This document shows, one piece after another, positions 45,547-55,724 of a stretch of DNA of 64,000 nt (its first letter is position 1; the number at the start of each line of letters is the position of its first letter). The position numbers and the translations under genes were made by a program. A model generated the notes under the pieces. That model was not told where the DNA came from, ran no database searches, and was given only the letters and a program-made list of their open reading frames with translations. The stretch spans positions 1 to 64,000 of the forward strand of contig CAWGNT010000010.1 in the NCBI GenBank assembly GCA_963824085.1, read 5' to 3'. This stretch comes from JARRNE01 sp963824085 (lineage in GTDB: Bacteria; Pseudomonadota; Gammaproteobacteria; Chromatiales; Chromatiaceae).

Positions 45547-45785
45547 CTGATTGCATAACGCACAACACGAAAGCCACGATCTGTCGCGCGGGACTCTCCC
45601 GAGGCTACTTCGTTTCGGCGTAATGTGGAGCGGATCCAACGACCGCTCTGGGTGCACAACGGCTAGCGGGAAGGTCCTTTCTCGAAGGTGAGTGTCAAAG
45701 TTCTTGATACCGCTCATAAGCGATCCGTGGACGACCGCTATGGGTCGGCAGCCGAGGGCGCCGGCACCGGGAGAGCGGCGATAGT

Positions 45786-46596
45786 AGTGTAAAGAATCCT
45801 GACACCACCCGAGCGCTGCTGAGTCGGGCGCGGCCTAGGGGGAAAGCCCCACGGCGCAACGGAGCAAACTTCTGTTTCCTCACAACCCTACGAGGAGACA
45901 GAGCATGCACCACCAAGCAACCGGGAGTCCGACCTCCGCGGCCTGGGTTCCCTGGAACAAGGGCAAGCTGATCGGCCAGAAACCGCCCCTCTCCCTCAAG
46001 GAGATCTGGGGCATTCGCATCCGGCTGCAGATTGCCGGCAGGGTCCGCGACCTTGCTCTCTTCAACCTCGCCATCGACAGCAAGCTGCGCGGCTGCGATC
46101 TGGTTGGGTTACGGGTCCGCGATGTTGCCCACGGCGCGCGTATCGTCTCCCGCGCCACCGTCTTGCAGCAGAAGACCGGCCAGCCGGTTCGCTTCGAGAT
46201 TACGGAGGAGACGCGGACGGCTGTTCAGGCGTGGATCACACTGCGGAATCTGGCGGCGACTGACTTCCTATTTCCAAGCCGCCACCAGCGGTCTGGTCAT
46301 CTCTCCACGCGCCAGTATGCGCGGATCGTGAAGCGATGGGTTTTGCTTATTGGCAAGGACCCCTACGACTACGGAACCCACTCCCTGCGGCGCACGAAGG
46401 CGACCCTCATCTACCGTCACACAAAGAACCTGCGGGCGGTCCAGCTTCTGCTCGGCCACACCAAGCTGGAAAGTACCGTTCGGTACCTTGGGGTCGAAGT
46501 CGATGACGCCCTGGAGATCGCCGAACACATCGAGGTCTGACTCACCCCGGCCGGAGGCGAGATGTCCTCCGGCTCAGTGTCAGGATTCTTTACACT
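45786..46596 (+). mobile_element. Tyrosine-recombinase element with perfect terminal inverted repeats
   Basis: An 811-bp unit bounded by AGTGTAAAGAATCCTGACAC (45786-45805) and its exact reverse complement GTGTCAGGATTCTTTACACT (46577-46596), with only one gene inside. No direct target duplication is evident outside. Confidence 0.85.
45905..46540 (+). CDS. Small tyrosine recombinase
   Basis: A 211-residue tyrosine recombinase. It lacks a normal N-terminal SAM-like DNA-binding domain; instead a short start (WVPWNKGKLIGQKPPLSLKE) leads directly into the catalytic fold: IDSKLRGCDLVGLRVRDV (Arg I), LQQKTGQPVRFEIT (Lys), YGTHSLRRTKATLIY (His-x-x-Arg) and LLGHTKLESTVRYLG (His, then the catalytic Tyr). 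All catalytic residues are present. The gene fills the inverted-repeat unit. The lack of the integron-specific extra helix rules out an IntI. Confidence 0.92.
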   Translation: MHHQATGSPTSAAWVPWNKGKLIGQKPPLSLKEIWGIRIRLQIAGRVRDLALFNLAIDSKLRGCDLVGLRVRDVAHGARIVSRATVLQQKTGQPVRFEITEETRTAVQAWITLRNLAATDFLFPSRHQRSGHLSTRQYARIVKRWVLLIGKDPYDYGTHSLRRTKATLIYRHTKNLRAVQLLLGHTKLESTVRYLGVEVDDALEIAEHIEV

Positions 46597-46977
46597 GCTT
46601 CAACGAGCGTTCGTTCTCGCAGTCCCACACCGGCCATGAACGGTCACCCGCCCGCGCACCATGAGCGGCAGCTTAAGCTCTGTTTGCGGTCGCTGGGGCC
46701 ACGCTCCCGACGGACCGCTCGGACGCATTGCGGCCTCTCGCGGTCGCCCACGTGAGCAACCCCGATCCGCCGAGCGCTTACGCACACGCACCTCCCCGGA
46801 ACGGAGGTTCGGACACATACGGGCCCTCGGCAGCTGGCAGCCTTAACCGGCGCGCTGCTTTGACTTTGAAGATCTCGACTCATGGAGCCCAGGGTGCGAA
46901 TTCGTAGTGGAATTCAGTCCTGCCAAGAGCGGCCCAGGTGTTGCGCCGGTGCGATCGCGGACTCGTGCCGCAGTCGC
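46597..46977. other. Gene-free stretch
   Basis: No gene, repeat or structured RNA recognised between the recombinase unit and the second GGDEF gene. Confidence 0.4.
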
Positions 46978-47850
46978 TCAGATTGCCCCCAAGGCCCCGT
47001 CAACTGAAGAACTATACTGACAGACTTGGTTGCGGCCTGTTTTCTTAGCGCGGTACATCGCCTTATCCGCCATCTTGAGCAGGTCTCCGATTGCGACGGC
47101 GCCCGTGGCGATTCCCAGGCTCACCGTGATGTGGAACTGATCACCGTCTAGTGCAATCGGTTTACTTGCCACTGTGCTTCTTATCCGCTCCGCTGTCGTC
47201 CGTGCATGAGCGGAGTTGACATTTGGCAGCAGGATGGCGAACTCCTCACCGCCGATTCGTCCACAGACATCAGAGCTTCTGATCGAGTGTTGAAGACTCG
47301 CGGACAGATGTTGGAGCGCAAGATCACCCGCATAATGTCCTTTGCTATCGTTGATTTTCTTGAAATCGTCGACATCAAGTAGGATTAGCGCAATTGGATA
47401 ATTATGACGGCGGCAAGACTCTGCTTGCATCGCTGCCAGCTCCCTAAAGTGGGCGCGATTATAGAGGCCGGTAAGGGAATCCGTCCGAGCCGAAAGCTCG
47501 GCCTGCTCTTTTGCCTCTGATAATTGGTGGTTCAACAGAAAGCTGCGATGAAGAGCCCCGGCGAGAATTTTCGTTGCGCGGATCGCAGACGATAGAAACA
47601 AGATGCCGCCAATGCCCAAGCAAGCAGACGTGGTATTTCCTTGAAGCGTCAACCAAAGCGTGGCGGGAAGGAGAAGCGCAAACACAATGACACGCACGAG
47701 CGTCTCAACGGCTGAATAAACTGAGATCGCGCCGCCCGCCATCCCAATGAGGAAACAATAGATGATCGCCTGATAAAGAAGGGTCGCCTTGGACATCATC
47801 CAGACGCAGCCTAAACCCCAGATAAGGGATGAAACGACCAGAACACTCAA

Positions 47851-48445
47851 CAACCACCGGCTGAAAGCCGGTGGGTTGGAGTTACGGACTAAAAGTCCGG
47901 ATACGGGTCAAAGACCCGTTTATTCTTCGGTTCGGAAGTTGTCGTCACCTTTGGGCTCAAAGTGATGCTCCAAGTACATCTGAATCATCTCGTCGGTTAC
48001 TTGGCCCGCTGTGGCACAAAAATACCCTCGCGCCCAGAAGTGGCGGCCCCAGTACCGTTGCTTGAGCCGCGGAAACTCCTCGAACAACTTGCTCGCCGTA
48101 CGCCCTTTCAAACGTCTGGCGATCTCACTCGGCGCCATCGTCGGCGGCGCCGAGACCAAGATATGCACGTGGTCTTTGCTGACCACGCCGCTCAGGATCC
48201 GGAGCTCAAACGCCTCGCACGTCTGACGCACCAGCTCGCGCACGCGCAGCGCCACATCTCCCGTGAGAACCTTATAGCGATACTTCGTCACCCAGACAAA
48301 GTGATACTCGATGTTGTAAGCCGTATGGCTGCCGTACCGATATTCCACGTCTCCCCCTCCTCCGTTCGAACGCAACCCAAACAGGGAGAGGATAAATCTA
48401 CCCGCCTACAAGGCGGGGGTTTCAACCTTGCGGTGGACTAATGAA
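47851..48445 (-). mobile_element. IS200-type element
   Basis: About 595 bp with a single HUH transposase and no TnpB. Ends are inferred from the restored GGDEF frame: the left end lies directly 3' of the tetranucleotide TTAC, as expected for this family. Subterminal hairpins are CCACCGGCT-GAA-AGCCGGTGG (47854-47874) at one end and CCCGCC-TACAA-GGCGGG (48401-48417) at the other. No target duplication, also as expected. Confidence 0.85.
47920..48348 (-). CDS. tnpA: IS200/IS605-family TnpA (HUH Y1 transposase)
   Basis: A 142-residue single-strand transposase: AYNIEYHFVWVTKYRYKVLT, the HUH motif KDHVHILVSAPP, LKGRTASKLFEEFPRLKQRY, WARGYFCATAGQVTDEMIQM with the catalytic Tyr in MIQMYLEHH. Start is the GTG at 48346-48348, preceded by GGAGGAGGGGGAGAC, a strong ribosome-binding site. 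Full length and apparently functional. Confidence 0.93.
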   Translation of the reverse strand: MEYRYGSHTAYNIEYHFVWVTKYRYKVLTGDVALRVRELVRQTCEAFELRILSGVVSKDHVHILVSAPPTMAPSEIARRLKGRTASKLFEEFPRLKQRYWGRHFWARGYFCATAGQVTDEMIQMYLEHHFEPKGDDNFRTEE

Positions 48446-48718
48446 GTAAGGCTTCTCCCACGAGACAAATGGCGCCTTATCGTTTTCAATGCGTCGATAG
48501 CCCAGAAACAGTACTAAGCGAACTGCTGCGGGCAAGGATAAAGAGGCTACCCATCCGAGAATTAACCTTCGGTCCAGATGCGACCACAGAATGGTAGACA
48601 GCAGCAAGGCATTGGCCAGACTAATGAGAACAGCCGGCAATGACTGGTGGTAGAGCAATCGAAGTTTATCTGCTCGAGCGCTGTCCTCGAACTTTCGGAG
48701 ATGCGATTGCAATTGCGC

Positions 48719-49120
48719 TTCCTCTTGCGGCAGCGCGACCGGACTTTACCCGACGCTGTATACAGGTTGTCGAGAGCGCACCCAGGTCCGCAAGAAGCAG
48801 GATGTCAGGGATTGCGGAAATAGGGCAAGAGGCACGGTCGTGCGGACAGTTTTGGCGTAACAGTCACAAGAGCCATATGGGGCGAAGGCATAGGCGCGGA
48901 TGGGCGGGTGCAGGGGTTTCGCTGGACCACGAGGGTGCGCGGGCGCTGGAGAAAGAGGAGCAGCCCAAGGGAAAGCAGGCACGCAAGAGGGAAGATGGCG
49001 CCCCCCAACGTCCGCGCGACCGATGTTCCTGCCGGGTCAGGACCGAATGGAGGTGAACGAGATAACCGGGCGATGCCCCGCCAACTGCATACTGTGCTGC
49101 CGTATGCGAGTCTTCGGCAG
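48719..49120. other. Gene-free stretch
   Basis: No supportable gene between the split cyclase and the receiver gene. Confidence 0.4.
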
Positions 49121-49519
49121 TCATCGGACGTGGCGTTCCCGTACGAGAGCCGCGACTAGGTCTTCCAAGGGCACCGGTTTGACCAGTCGCAGGTCGAAGG
49201 CTGCCATGTCGGCACAACACCCGTTCTCATCGCGTGCCATGCCGCTGAGGGCGATCAGCCTGCAGCGTGAGCGACAGAAGCGCGCGCGCATTTCCTGGGC
49301 GACCTCACAGCCGTCCATGCCATGCATCCGCAGGTCTAACAGAGCAGAGGTGGGAAACCACTGCTCACAGAAACGAAGCGCGCTCGGACCACTATACGCT
49401 ACCTTAACTTGGGCACCGAGGAGCTTGAGACTGTCGCCGATGCAGTTGGCAACCATCTGGTTGTCGTCGACTACGAGCACCCGATGGCCAATTAAAGGTT
49501 CTTCGTATGCATCAGCCAT
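49121..49519 (-). CDS. Single-domain response regulator
   Basis: A 132-residue CheY-like receiver: LIGHRVLVVDDNQMVANCIG (acidic pocket), acceptor Asp in SALLDLRMHGMDGCEV near residue 60, switch residue in LIALSGMA and the conserved Lys of LRLVKPVPLEDL. No output domain. The ATG at 49517-49519 gives the usual start. There is no kinase next to it; it may be a stand-alone phospho-carrier or a remnant of a larger hybrid kinase. Confidence 0.85.
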   Translation of the reverse strand: MADAYEEPLIGHRVLVVDDNQMVANCIGDSLKLLGAQVKVAYSGPSALRFCEQWFPTSALLDLRMHGMDGCEVAQEMRARFCRSRCRLIALSGMARDENGCCADMAAFDLRLVKPVPLEDLVAALVRERHVR

Positions 49520-49810
49520 GCGTTCCTCGGGCAATCGACCTGCCGGACGCCGAAAGGTGGTGCCGTCCGGGCGCCTCGCGTCCGAGACATGCGGCGCGCC
49601 TTGCGCGGCGACGACCGCGTCCCGTTTTCGCAATCCCGCTCGTTTGCATCTATGGCGCTATCTACCAAGTCTTTCCGCCAAGATCCGTCCTTGGGCCTCG
49701 GGGCGGGCTCGTGCTCGTGGTCACATTGCGCCCTCGGCGTTGGGGCCAGCGGGGTCACTGTTCGTAGTCCGCTCAGGCACTGGCGACCCACAACGCGCCT
49801 GTTTGGTTGC

Positions 49811-50098
49811 TCAGCCGCCGCAGCGCATAATCGGCCGGAGAAATTCCTGCAGAAATGCGTCGGCCTCCTCCTCGCTGTACTCGTCAAATGTAAGTGTAAG
49901 CTCTTCCATTGGTAGATTGAGCGAACCCAAATGGCGATCGGGTTCTTGCCGCACTCCGATTAAGACGTGCCGGTCTCCGTCATGAACGACGACTTTATCT
50001 CCTGAGATCTCGTAGGCGCGCTTCGCGCAGGCAAACGACAGTTCCCGGAACAATTCGGCAGGCGTACATTGCATCTCAATCGTGCGAACCGCATTCAT
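49811..50098 (-). CDS. Hypothetical protein
   Basis: A 95-residue protein, MNAVRTIEMQCTPAELFREL, AKRAYEISGDKVVVHDGDRH, LTLTFDEYSEEEADAFLQEF. It is an alpha/beta protein with an acidic C-terminal half; no family recognised. GGGAGGG precedes the ATG (50096-50098) at good distance, which supports it as a real gene. It follows the decayed aldehyde dehydrogenase gene on the same strand. Confidence 0.65.
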   Translation of the reverse strand: MNAVRTIEMQCTPAELFRELSFACAKRAYEISGDKVVVHDGDRHVLIGVRQEPDRHLGSLNLPMEELTLTFDEYSEEEADAFLQEFLRPIMRCGG

Positions 50099-50149
50099 CA
50101 CACTTTCCCTCCCGTTGCTAACCAACCGTTGCATGAACTGGTGACGTCA

Positions 50150-51790
50150 TCAAACATCTTCATAGCGCGTCTCAGCATCTCGACGCCTCTTCCCTGTCGC
50201 AACCGGAGCCTCGGAGCTCATCCCTGAACACACCAACACCGGTAACCCAGGTGTCACTCGTTCCGAAATTGCTTTGACATCGGGGTAGACATCTTCTTTG
50301 CCTGTGGCATGATCCTTCTTTTCTGCAAGCGTCTTGACATTAAGCAACTGCGCAACTCCGACGTTTTCGCAAATTGCATTGCCGCCCCAGGAACCACACC
50401 CAAGCGTCAACGAAGGGTGCAAGTGGTTGACAATGCCGCCGATTGCGCCCTGCGATGACGGAGAGTTCAATAGCAATCTTCCCGTCTTGAGCCGTTGCAG
50501 GAAATAGTGGATCTTCTCTCCCTCGGTTGGGTCGATATGCAGCGATGCGGTATGTCCTCGTCCTCCGTAATCTACTATTCGACAGGCCTTATCGACTGCA
50601 TCCTCAAAATTGTCCGCGCGGTACATGGCAAGTACCGGGCAGAGCTTCTCGCGGGAGAGTGGCTCTAACGGCCCGATATCCTCCACCTCCGCTAGTAGTA
50701 CGCTAGTACCGGATGGCACACCGATGTTTGCCATTTCCGCAATTTTCACTGCGGGCTGTCCAATGATTCGCGAATTCAGCTTTCCGTCCGCGTCCACCAG
50801 ATCACGCAGTCGCGCGCATTCTTCTTGCGACAAGACATGGGCAGCCTGTTCCTTAAACAACGCTTTGACAGAGTCGTATAGCTCACGGTCAACGATCACC
50901 GACTGTTCGGAAGCGCAAATAAGCCCGTTATCAAACACCTTGCTGGTGACGATACTGGCCACGGCTTCAACGATATCCGCAGTTTTGTCAAGGATTGCAG
51001 GGGTATTCCCGGACCCAACGCCGATTGCTGGTTTCCCCGAGTAATAGTGCCGCTTTTACCACCTCCGGGCCACCTGTTGCTAATATCAAGGAGATGTCGT
51101 CGTGTCGGATTAACGCGTGTGTGATCTCAATAGTCGGATCCTCGATCCAGTCGATGATCCCTCGGGGCGCTCCGGCGTCTAACGGCCGCCTCCATGACAA
51201 GGCGAGCAGCCCTTACGGTGCACTTCTTGGCCCGGGGGTGCGGAAAAAAGACGATGCCGTTGCGAGTCTTAAGTGCGAGCAGCGCTTTGAAGATGGTCGT
51301 CGACGTGGGATTGGTCACGGGAACGATGCCCCCGATCACGCCGATCGGTTCGGCGAACTTCGTTATCCCGTTAATCTTGTCCTCAAGAATGATGCCGGCG
51401 GTCTTCACGTCCTTGTAGTGCGTGTAGATGACCTCCGATGCGAACAGGTTCTTGTGTTCCTTGTGATCCACAAGCCCCATGCCGGTCTCCGCTACCGCGT
51501 ACTCGGCCAGCGTCCTGCTTCTGGAGGGCTGCGGCTCGCGCTGCAGCGGCAAAGATATGGTCAACCTGCTCCTGATTAAACTTGGCGAACTGTTGTTGCG
51601 CGAGCCTTTACAGTCTGTATTTTCTCTTCGTAGTCTGCGCATGCGGGGGTCGTCTGGTGATAGGTCGATGGTAAGTGAGTCGTTTGGCAATCTGTATCCC
51701 GTGCTGGCACTCGCCAATACGTCCATAACGAACCTCCGTTAAAGCGGATACATCGGCATTCGTGTGCGCTCGCCAGTCGCCACGTCATGC
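50150..51790 (-). pseudogene. AdhE-type acetaldehyde dehydrogenase, decayed
   Basis: Pieces in several frames reconstruct the aldehyde-dehydrogenase half of AdhE: QQFAKFNQEQVDHIF, AEYAVAETGMGLVDHKEHKN, LFASEVIYTHYKDVKTAGII, FAEPIGVIGGIVPVTNPTST, then after a frame change IIDWIEDPTIEITHALIRHD, LILATGGPEVVKAALL, and after another ASIVTSKVFDNGLICASEQS (catalytic Cys), SLTLGCGSWGGNAICENVGV. Frame changes lie near 51590, 51510, 51140 and 51020-50960. The iron-dependent alcohol dehydrogenase half is absent. The gene lies next to an equally decayed regulator. Confidence 0.8.
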
Positions 51791-52335
51791 GGCATGCTCA
51801 ATCTGGATACCCGATTGGACGACGCATAGCAGATGGTGATCCACTACTTCTATGTGCCACACAGCTGTTCGCACCCAGTGCGCATGTCACGAGGCGGCGA
51901 GTAGCGTCTCAGCGACGCTAGACGATCCGACGGGCTCCTCCGATCGGGGCCGGGGTCAGGCCCCAGCCCTGCGCTGCGGTCGAGATCCCGGGGGCATGTG
52001 CCCCGCGGTGCGAGCCGTCCGGTCCGACGCGAGCTTGTGTTTGCGCTATCCTAGGGGGAGCCGGTTACGGATAGGTAACAGAGCCGCCGGTTTGCACCCC
52101 CCTGGGGGAGCACGGGTACAGTGGGGAACGTGATGGTCTTCACAAACTCTCAGCTGAACGAGTGACAGCTGCACAGCGGCGCATCTAAGGAAAGACGCGA
52201 GCCGGCAGGGGGTGCCGCCAACCCTGCGGGCGTCGCCCGCTCGCCGCCTGGCGACATTTCGAGTCGTCGCGGACATGCGGCCCAGGCGAGCTGGGCGGGG
52301 TTTTCGATTGACACGGCGATCCCCCTATCCGGGCG
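51791..52335. other. Gene-free stretch
   Basis: Probably the former promoter region between the divergent aldehyde dehydrogenase and regulator genes. No intact operator or promoter identified. Confidence 0.4.
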
Positions 52336-55300
52336 GTGATCTCCCAGCCACCGCAAACATCCCTCACACCGCTGAGCGCCAAATGGGGCGCTCCGGAGAT
52401 CTCCCGCATCTGTGCGCGCGAGCGGCTGCTGGACAGCTCGATCAGGCCACTCCCTTATGCCTGCACCTGGATCGCCGCGCCCGCGGGTTACGGCAAGACC
52501 TGCCTCGCCCGCGCCTATGCGGAGCAAGCAACGGTCCCGAGTCTTTGGTACACCCTGGAGCGCTCGGACTCGGACGTAGCGACCTTCTTCGCCGATTTCG
52601 GTGCCGGGCTCAGGGCCATCATGCCCGACGCGTGCTCCTACAATACTCCGCCGATATCCAGGACCCGGTTGCATTTGCCCGCGCCTACTTCAAGCGCGCC
52701 TTTGCGCATCTGCGGGGACCGCACGTCCTGGTGCTCGATGACTATCAGGAGGTCGCGCCCGGCGCTCCCTTGCACGGAGTCATCGCCACCCTCATCGCCA
52801 CCTTGCCACCGGACACCCGGCTCATCGTCCTCAGCCGCGCGGCACCACCGCCCGCGCTCGCCAGGGCCAGACGTATGATCTGGTGGCGCGCCTCGGGGCA
52901 GAAGACCTGCGCTTAACTCTGGCCGAGGGTCAAGCCATGGCGCGGGCTGCGCCATCGAGGAAGGCCGAGCGAGGAAATCGTGCAGATGCTGCTCGAGCGG
53001 AGCGACGGCTGGGCGGCCGGATTCGTCCTGCTGCTTCGTCATCCGGTCGAGTGATCTTCCGCCACCGGACGCCACCGAGGTGTTGTTCGAGTACTTCTCG
53101 CAAGAGGTGCTCCGCGGTGCCGACGAGGAGGTCCGCTGCTTTCTGCTTCGTACCGCGTGGCTGCCGAGCATGACGGCGGAGATGGCCCGCCGCATGACGG
53201 GTCACCCGCGGGGCGAAGCGCTGCTGCGCTCGCTCTTGCACGGAAACTACTTCCTGTCGCGAACCGACGCGCCCAATGCGCTGTACCGCTATCACCAGCT
53301 CTTTCGCCAATTCCTGCTGCATCACGCCGTCGGTACCTGGAGTCCGGACGAGCTCGTCCAATGCCGGCGCCAAGCGGCAGCCATCCTCGAGGAAGAGGGC
53401 CAGCTCGATGCCGCCGCGGCGCTGTGGCGCGAGGCAGGCGATTGGGACAGCCTCACAGGCCTGATCCGCCGTGCCGCCCCCTCGCTCCTGGCGCAGGCCA
53501 GGACCCAGAGTCTCGATCAGTGGCTCGGCGGCATCCCCGACGAGGCCGTGGCCGAACGGCCTTGGCTCCTGTACTGGTCGGGGCGCTCCCAGCTGCACCG
53601 CGACCCCATCGCTGCGCGCGGTCTCTTCGAGCAAGCCTACCGAAGTTTCAAAGCGGCGCAGGACGTCGAGGGGGTATTCCTGAGCTGGGCGAGCGTATGC
53701 GAAACATACTGGATTGCGCTTGACGGAACCGACCCACTCAAACAATGGCTGGCCGAGCTCGATGAGGTTCAGGCCCAATGGCCGCGTTTCCCGTCGGCCG
53801 GGATCGAGACTCGGGTTGCATTCGGGGCGTTCTATGCGCTGATTGCCAACGACCCGCGCCACCCCCTGCGGGATAGGTGGGAAAATGCGCTGTTGGCTGC
53901 GCTGGACAGCGATCAGCCGCCGGATCTGCGGCTGATGATCGCCAATCTCCTGATGTTCCATTACGTCTGGACGATGGGCGATCAAGGCCGGTCGGCCCTG
54001 GTTCTTGACAAGTTGCGTAGGCTTGCCGGCAATGACGCGGCAGCTCCCCTCAGTGTCATCTTCGCCCGCACCTGGGGCGAGCTTCCTTTCGAGTGCTGTT
54101 TCGGCGGATCGGCGGAGAGGTGCCGGCGCGTCTCCGAGGACGCTCAGGCGGTAGCGGCCGAGCGGGGAGCCACACCTATTTGATTCATTCTATGGAGCAT
54201 CACCGCTATGCGCATCTCACTGATGGACGATGTCGCTCGGGGCTAGGCGATTCTGGAGAGGCTGCAGGGAGATCGGATTCGACCCGAGTCGGGTATACGG
54301 CAGCGGCATCTACTACTACACGCGTGCCTGGGAGGCGTGGCTTGACGGCCGCTTGGCCGAGGCGCGGGAAGCGGCCGAGATATCGCACGCGTGTAGCAAG
54401 CGTTTGGGATATCTGCACGGAGCTTGGCGAACCACTCTCGCCTTATTCCACATCGAGGTGAGCCTGGGAGCAGGATGCAAGCATTGCGTCACTTGGCCAG
54501 CGCACGGCACTGGATTGGCTGCCTGGGAGCAGACTGGCGTCGTTTGAGAGGGCGCTCGTACTTGCTTTGCTCGCATTGGAATCGGGAAGTGCGGCGCGCT
54601 GTCATCGCCTCCTACGCATCGCCTTGGCGCTCGGACGCAAGGAGGGCTACGTCAGCATCCCCTTCCTCACCCCACAGATGCTACCCCGCCTATGTGCCGA
54701 AGCCCTCGATGTCGGCATCGAGCTGGATTACGTTCGCTATATCATCCGCAAGCGCGACCTGAAGCCACCGCTCGATGCAGCGCTTTCCGAGCACTGGCCC
54801 TGGCCGGTCAAGATCACCACATTCGGCGGCCTCACCCTGCGAATCGACGACGAACCTGTGCGGTGGCCGCGCAAGGCCCAGCACAAGCCCATCGATCTGT
54901 TGAGAGCGTTAGTCGCATATGGCGGCCGAGGTGTGCCGAGCTGCAGGCTCATTGACGAGCTCTGGCCGGAAGCAGAAGGTGACGCGGCCACTCGCTCGCT
55001 GAAGACCACCCTGCACCGGCTGCGGAAGCTACTCGGCCGTGAGGACGCGGTGCAGCTGCGCGACGGGCAGATCTCCCTCAATCCGACCTGTGTCTGGGTG
55101 GATCGTTGGGCTTTTGAGCAAGTGCTCGAAGAGATGGAGACGCCGCCATTCCGCACTCGATTGACCAACCCCACGCCGTATTGGGGCGGACGAGCCAGCG
55201 GCTGCTCCACCTCTACAAAGGGCGGTTCCTGGAGAAAAGCGACCTGCCCTGCGCGGCAGCGCCGCGCGAGGCGCTGCACAGAAAGTATCTTCGCGCCGTC

Positions 55301-55435
55301 GAGCGGCTTGCGGGGGCTTTTGAGGCGGGGGGCATGGAGGTCGAAGCCAGAAGTATCTATGAACGTGCCCTGGACGTGGACCCGACCGCCAAATGGCTCG
55401 ATCAGAAAATCAGGCCCCGCAACCAAGACAGCTAG
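52336..55435 (+). pseudogene. Large MalT-like ATPase/BTAD transcriptional regulator, decayed
   Basis: Over 3.1 kb, in shifting frames, one can read a ~1000-residue regulator. N-terminal ATPase: RERLLDSSIRPLPYACTWIA, Walker A APAGYGKTCLARAYAEQA; after a shift near 52640, Walker B HVLVLDDYQEVAPGAPLHGV. After further shifts between 52900 and 53080, MLFEYFSQEVLRGADEEVRC and a long helical repeat region (WLLYWSGRSQLHRDPIAARG). A lesion between 54183 and 54567, then an OmpR-like DNA-binding domain (VKITTFGGLTLRIDDEPVRW, LIDELWPEAEGDAATRSLKT) and, after a shift near 55170, a BTAD domain (LLHLYKGRFLEKSDLPCA, RSIYERALDVDPTAKWLDQK). At least four frameshifts. Probably once controlled the adjacent aldehyde dehydrogenase gene. 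Confidence 0.8.
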
Positions 55436-55724
55436 GCGCCGTGAGACAATGGCAGCCGCCTGACACCATACATTGTCGCACCGACCTTTTCGATGGCCTG
55501 ACCAAGTTTCCAGCCCAACGGATTCCGAACTTCGGGGGGCGCCGCAGCGAATCACATAGCCGTTCGTTGCCTGCGCGCAGACCCTCGCTCCGGTGCAGAA
55601 ATCCAACGGTCTTGGTTATCCCCTCACAGAGCGAGCCAGTTCCATCGTCTGCTGGCCTTCATGAAGCGGACCACCATGTACCCCGTTTGCGTGTCCGTTT
55701 TGGGTCGGTTCCGGACTATGCCGT

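Larger units (their letters stand above)
46978..48712 (-). pseudogene. Second membrane diguanylate cyclase, split by an IS200-type element
   Basis: A paralogue of the gene at 44365 in the opposite orientation. The N-terminal part (48712 down to 48446) reads ARADKLRLLYHQSLPAVLIS, LANALLLSTILW, FLGYRRIEND and WEKPY. After the IS200-type element the frame resumes at ~47850 with LSVLVVSSLIWGLGCVWMM and runs to the stop, including ARTDSLTGLYNRAHFRELAA, LILLDVDDFKKINDSKGHYA and CGRIGGEEFAILLPN. The empty site would read EKPYLSVLVV without a frame break. The 5' end has no ATG: the first possible start is a TTG (48710-48712). Both halves are otherwise intact, so the insertion is recent. Confidence 0.88.

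Noticed and set aside
45905..46540. The small tyrosine recombinase as the missing integron integrase
   Set aside because: It is too short, lacks the extra integron-specific helix region, lies 12 kb from the cassettes and is enclosed by its own inverted repeats.
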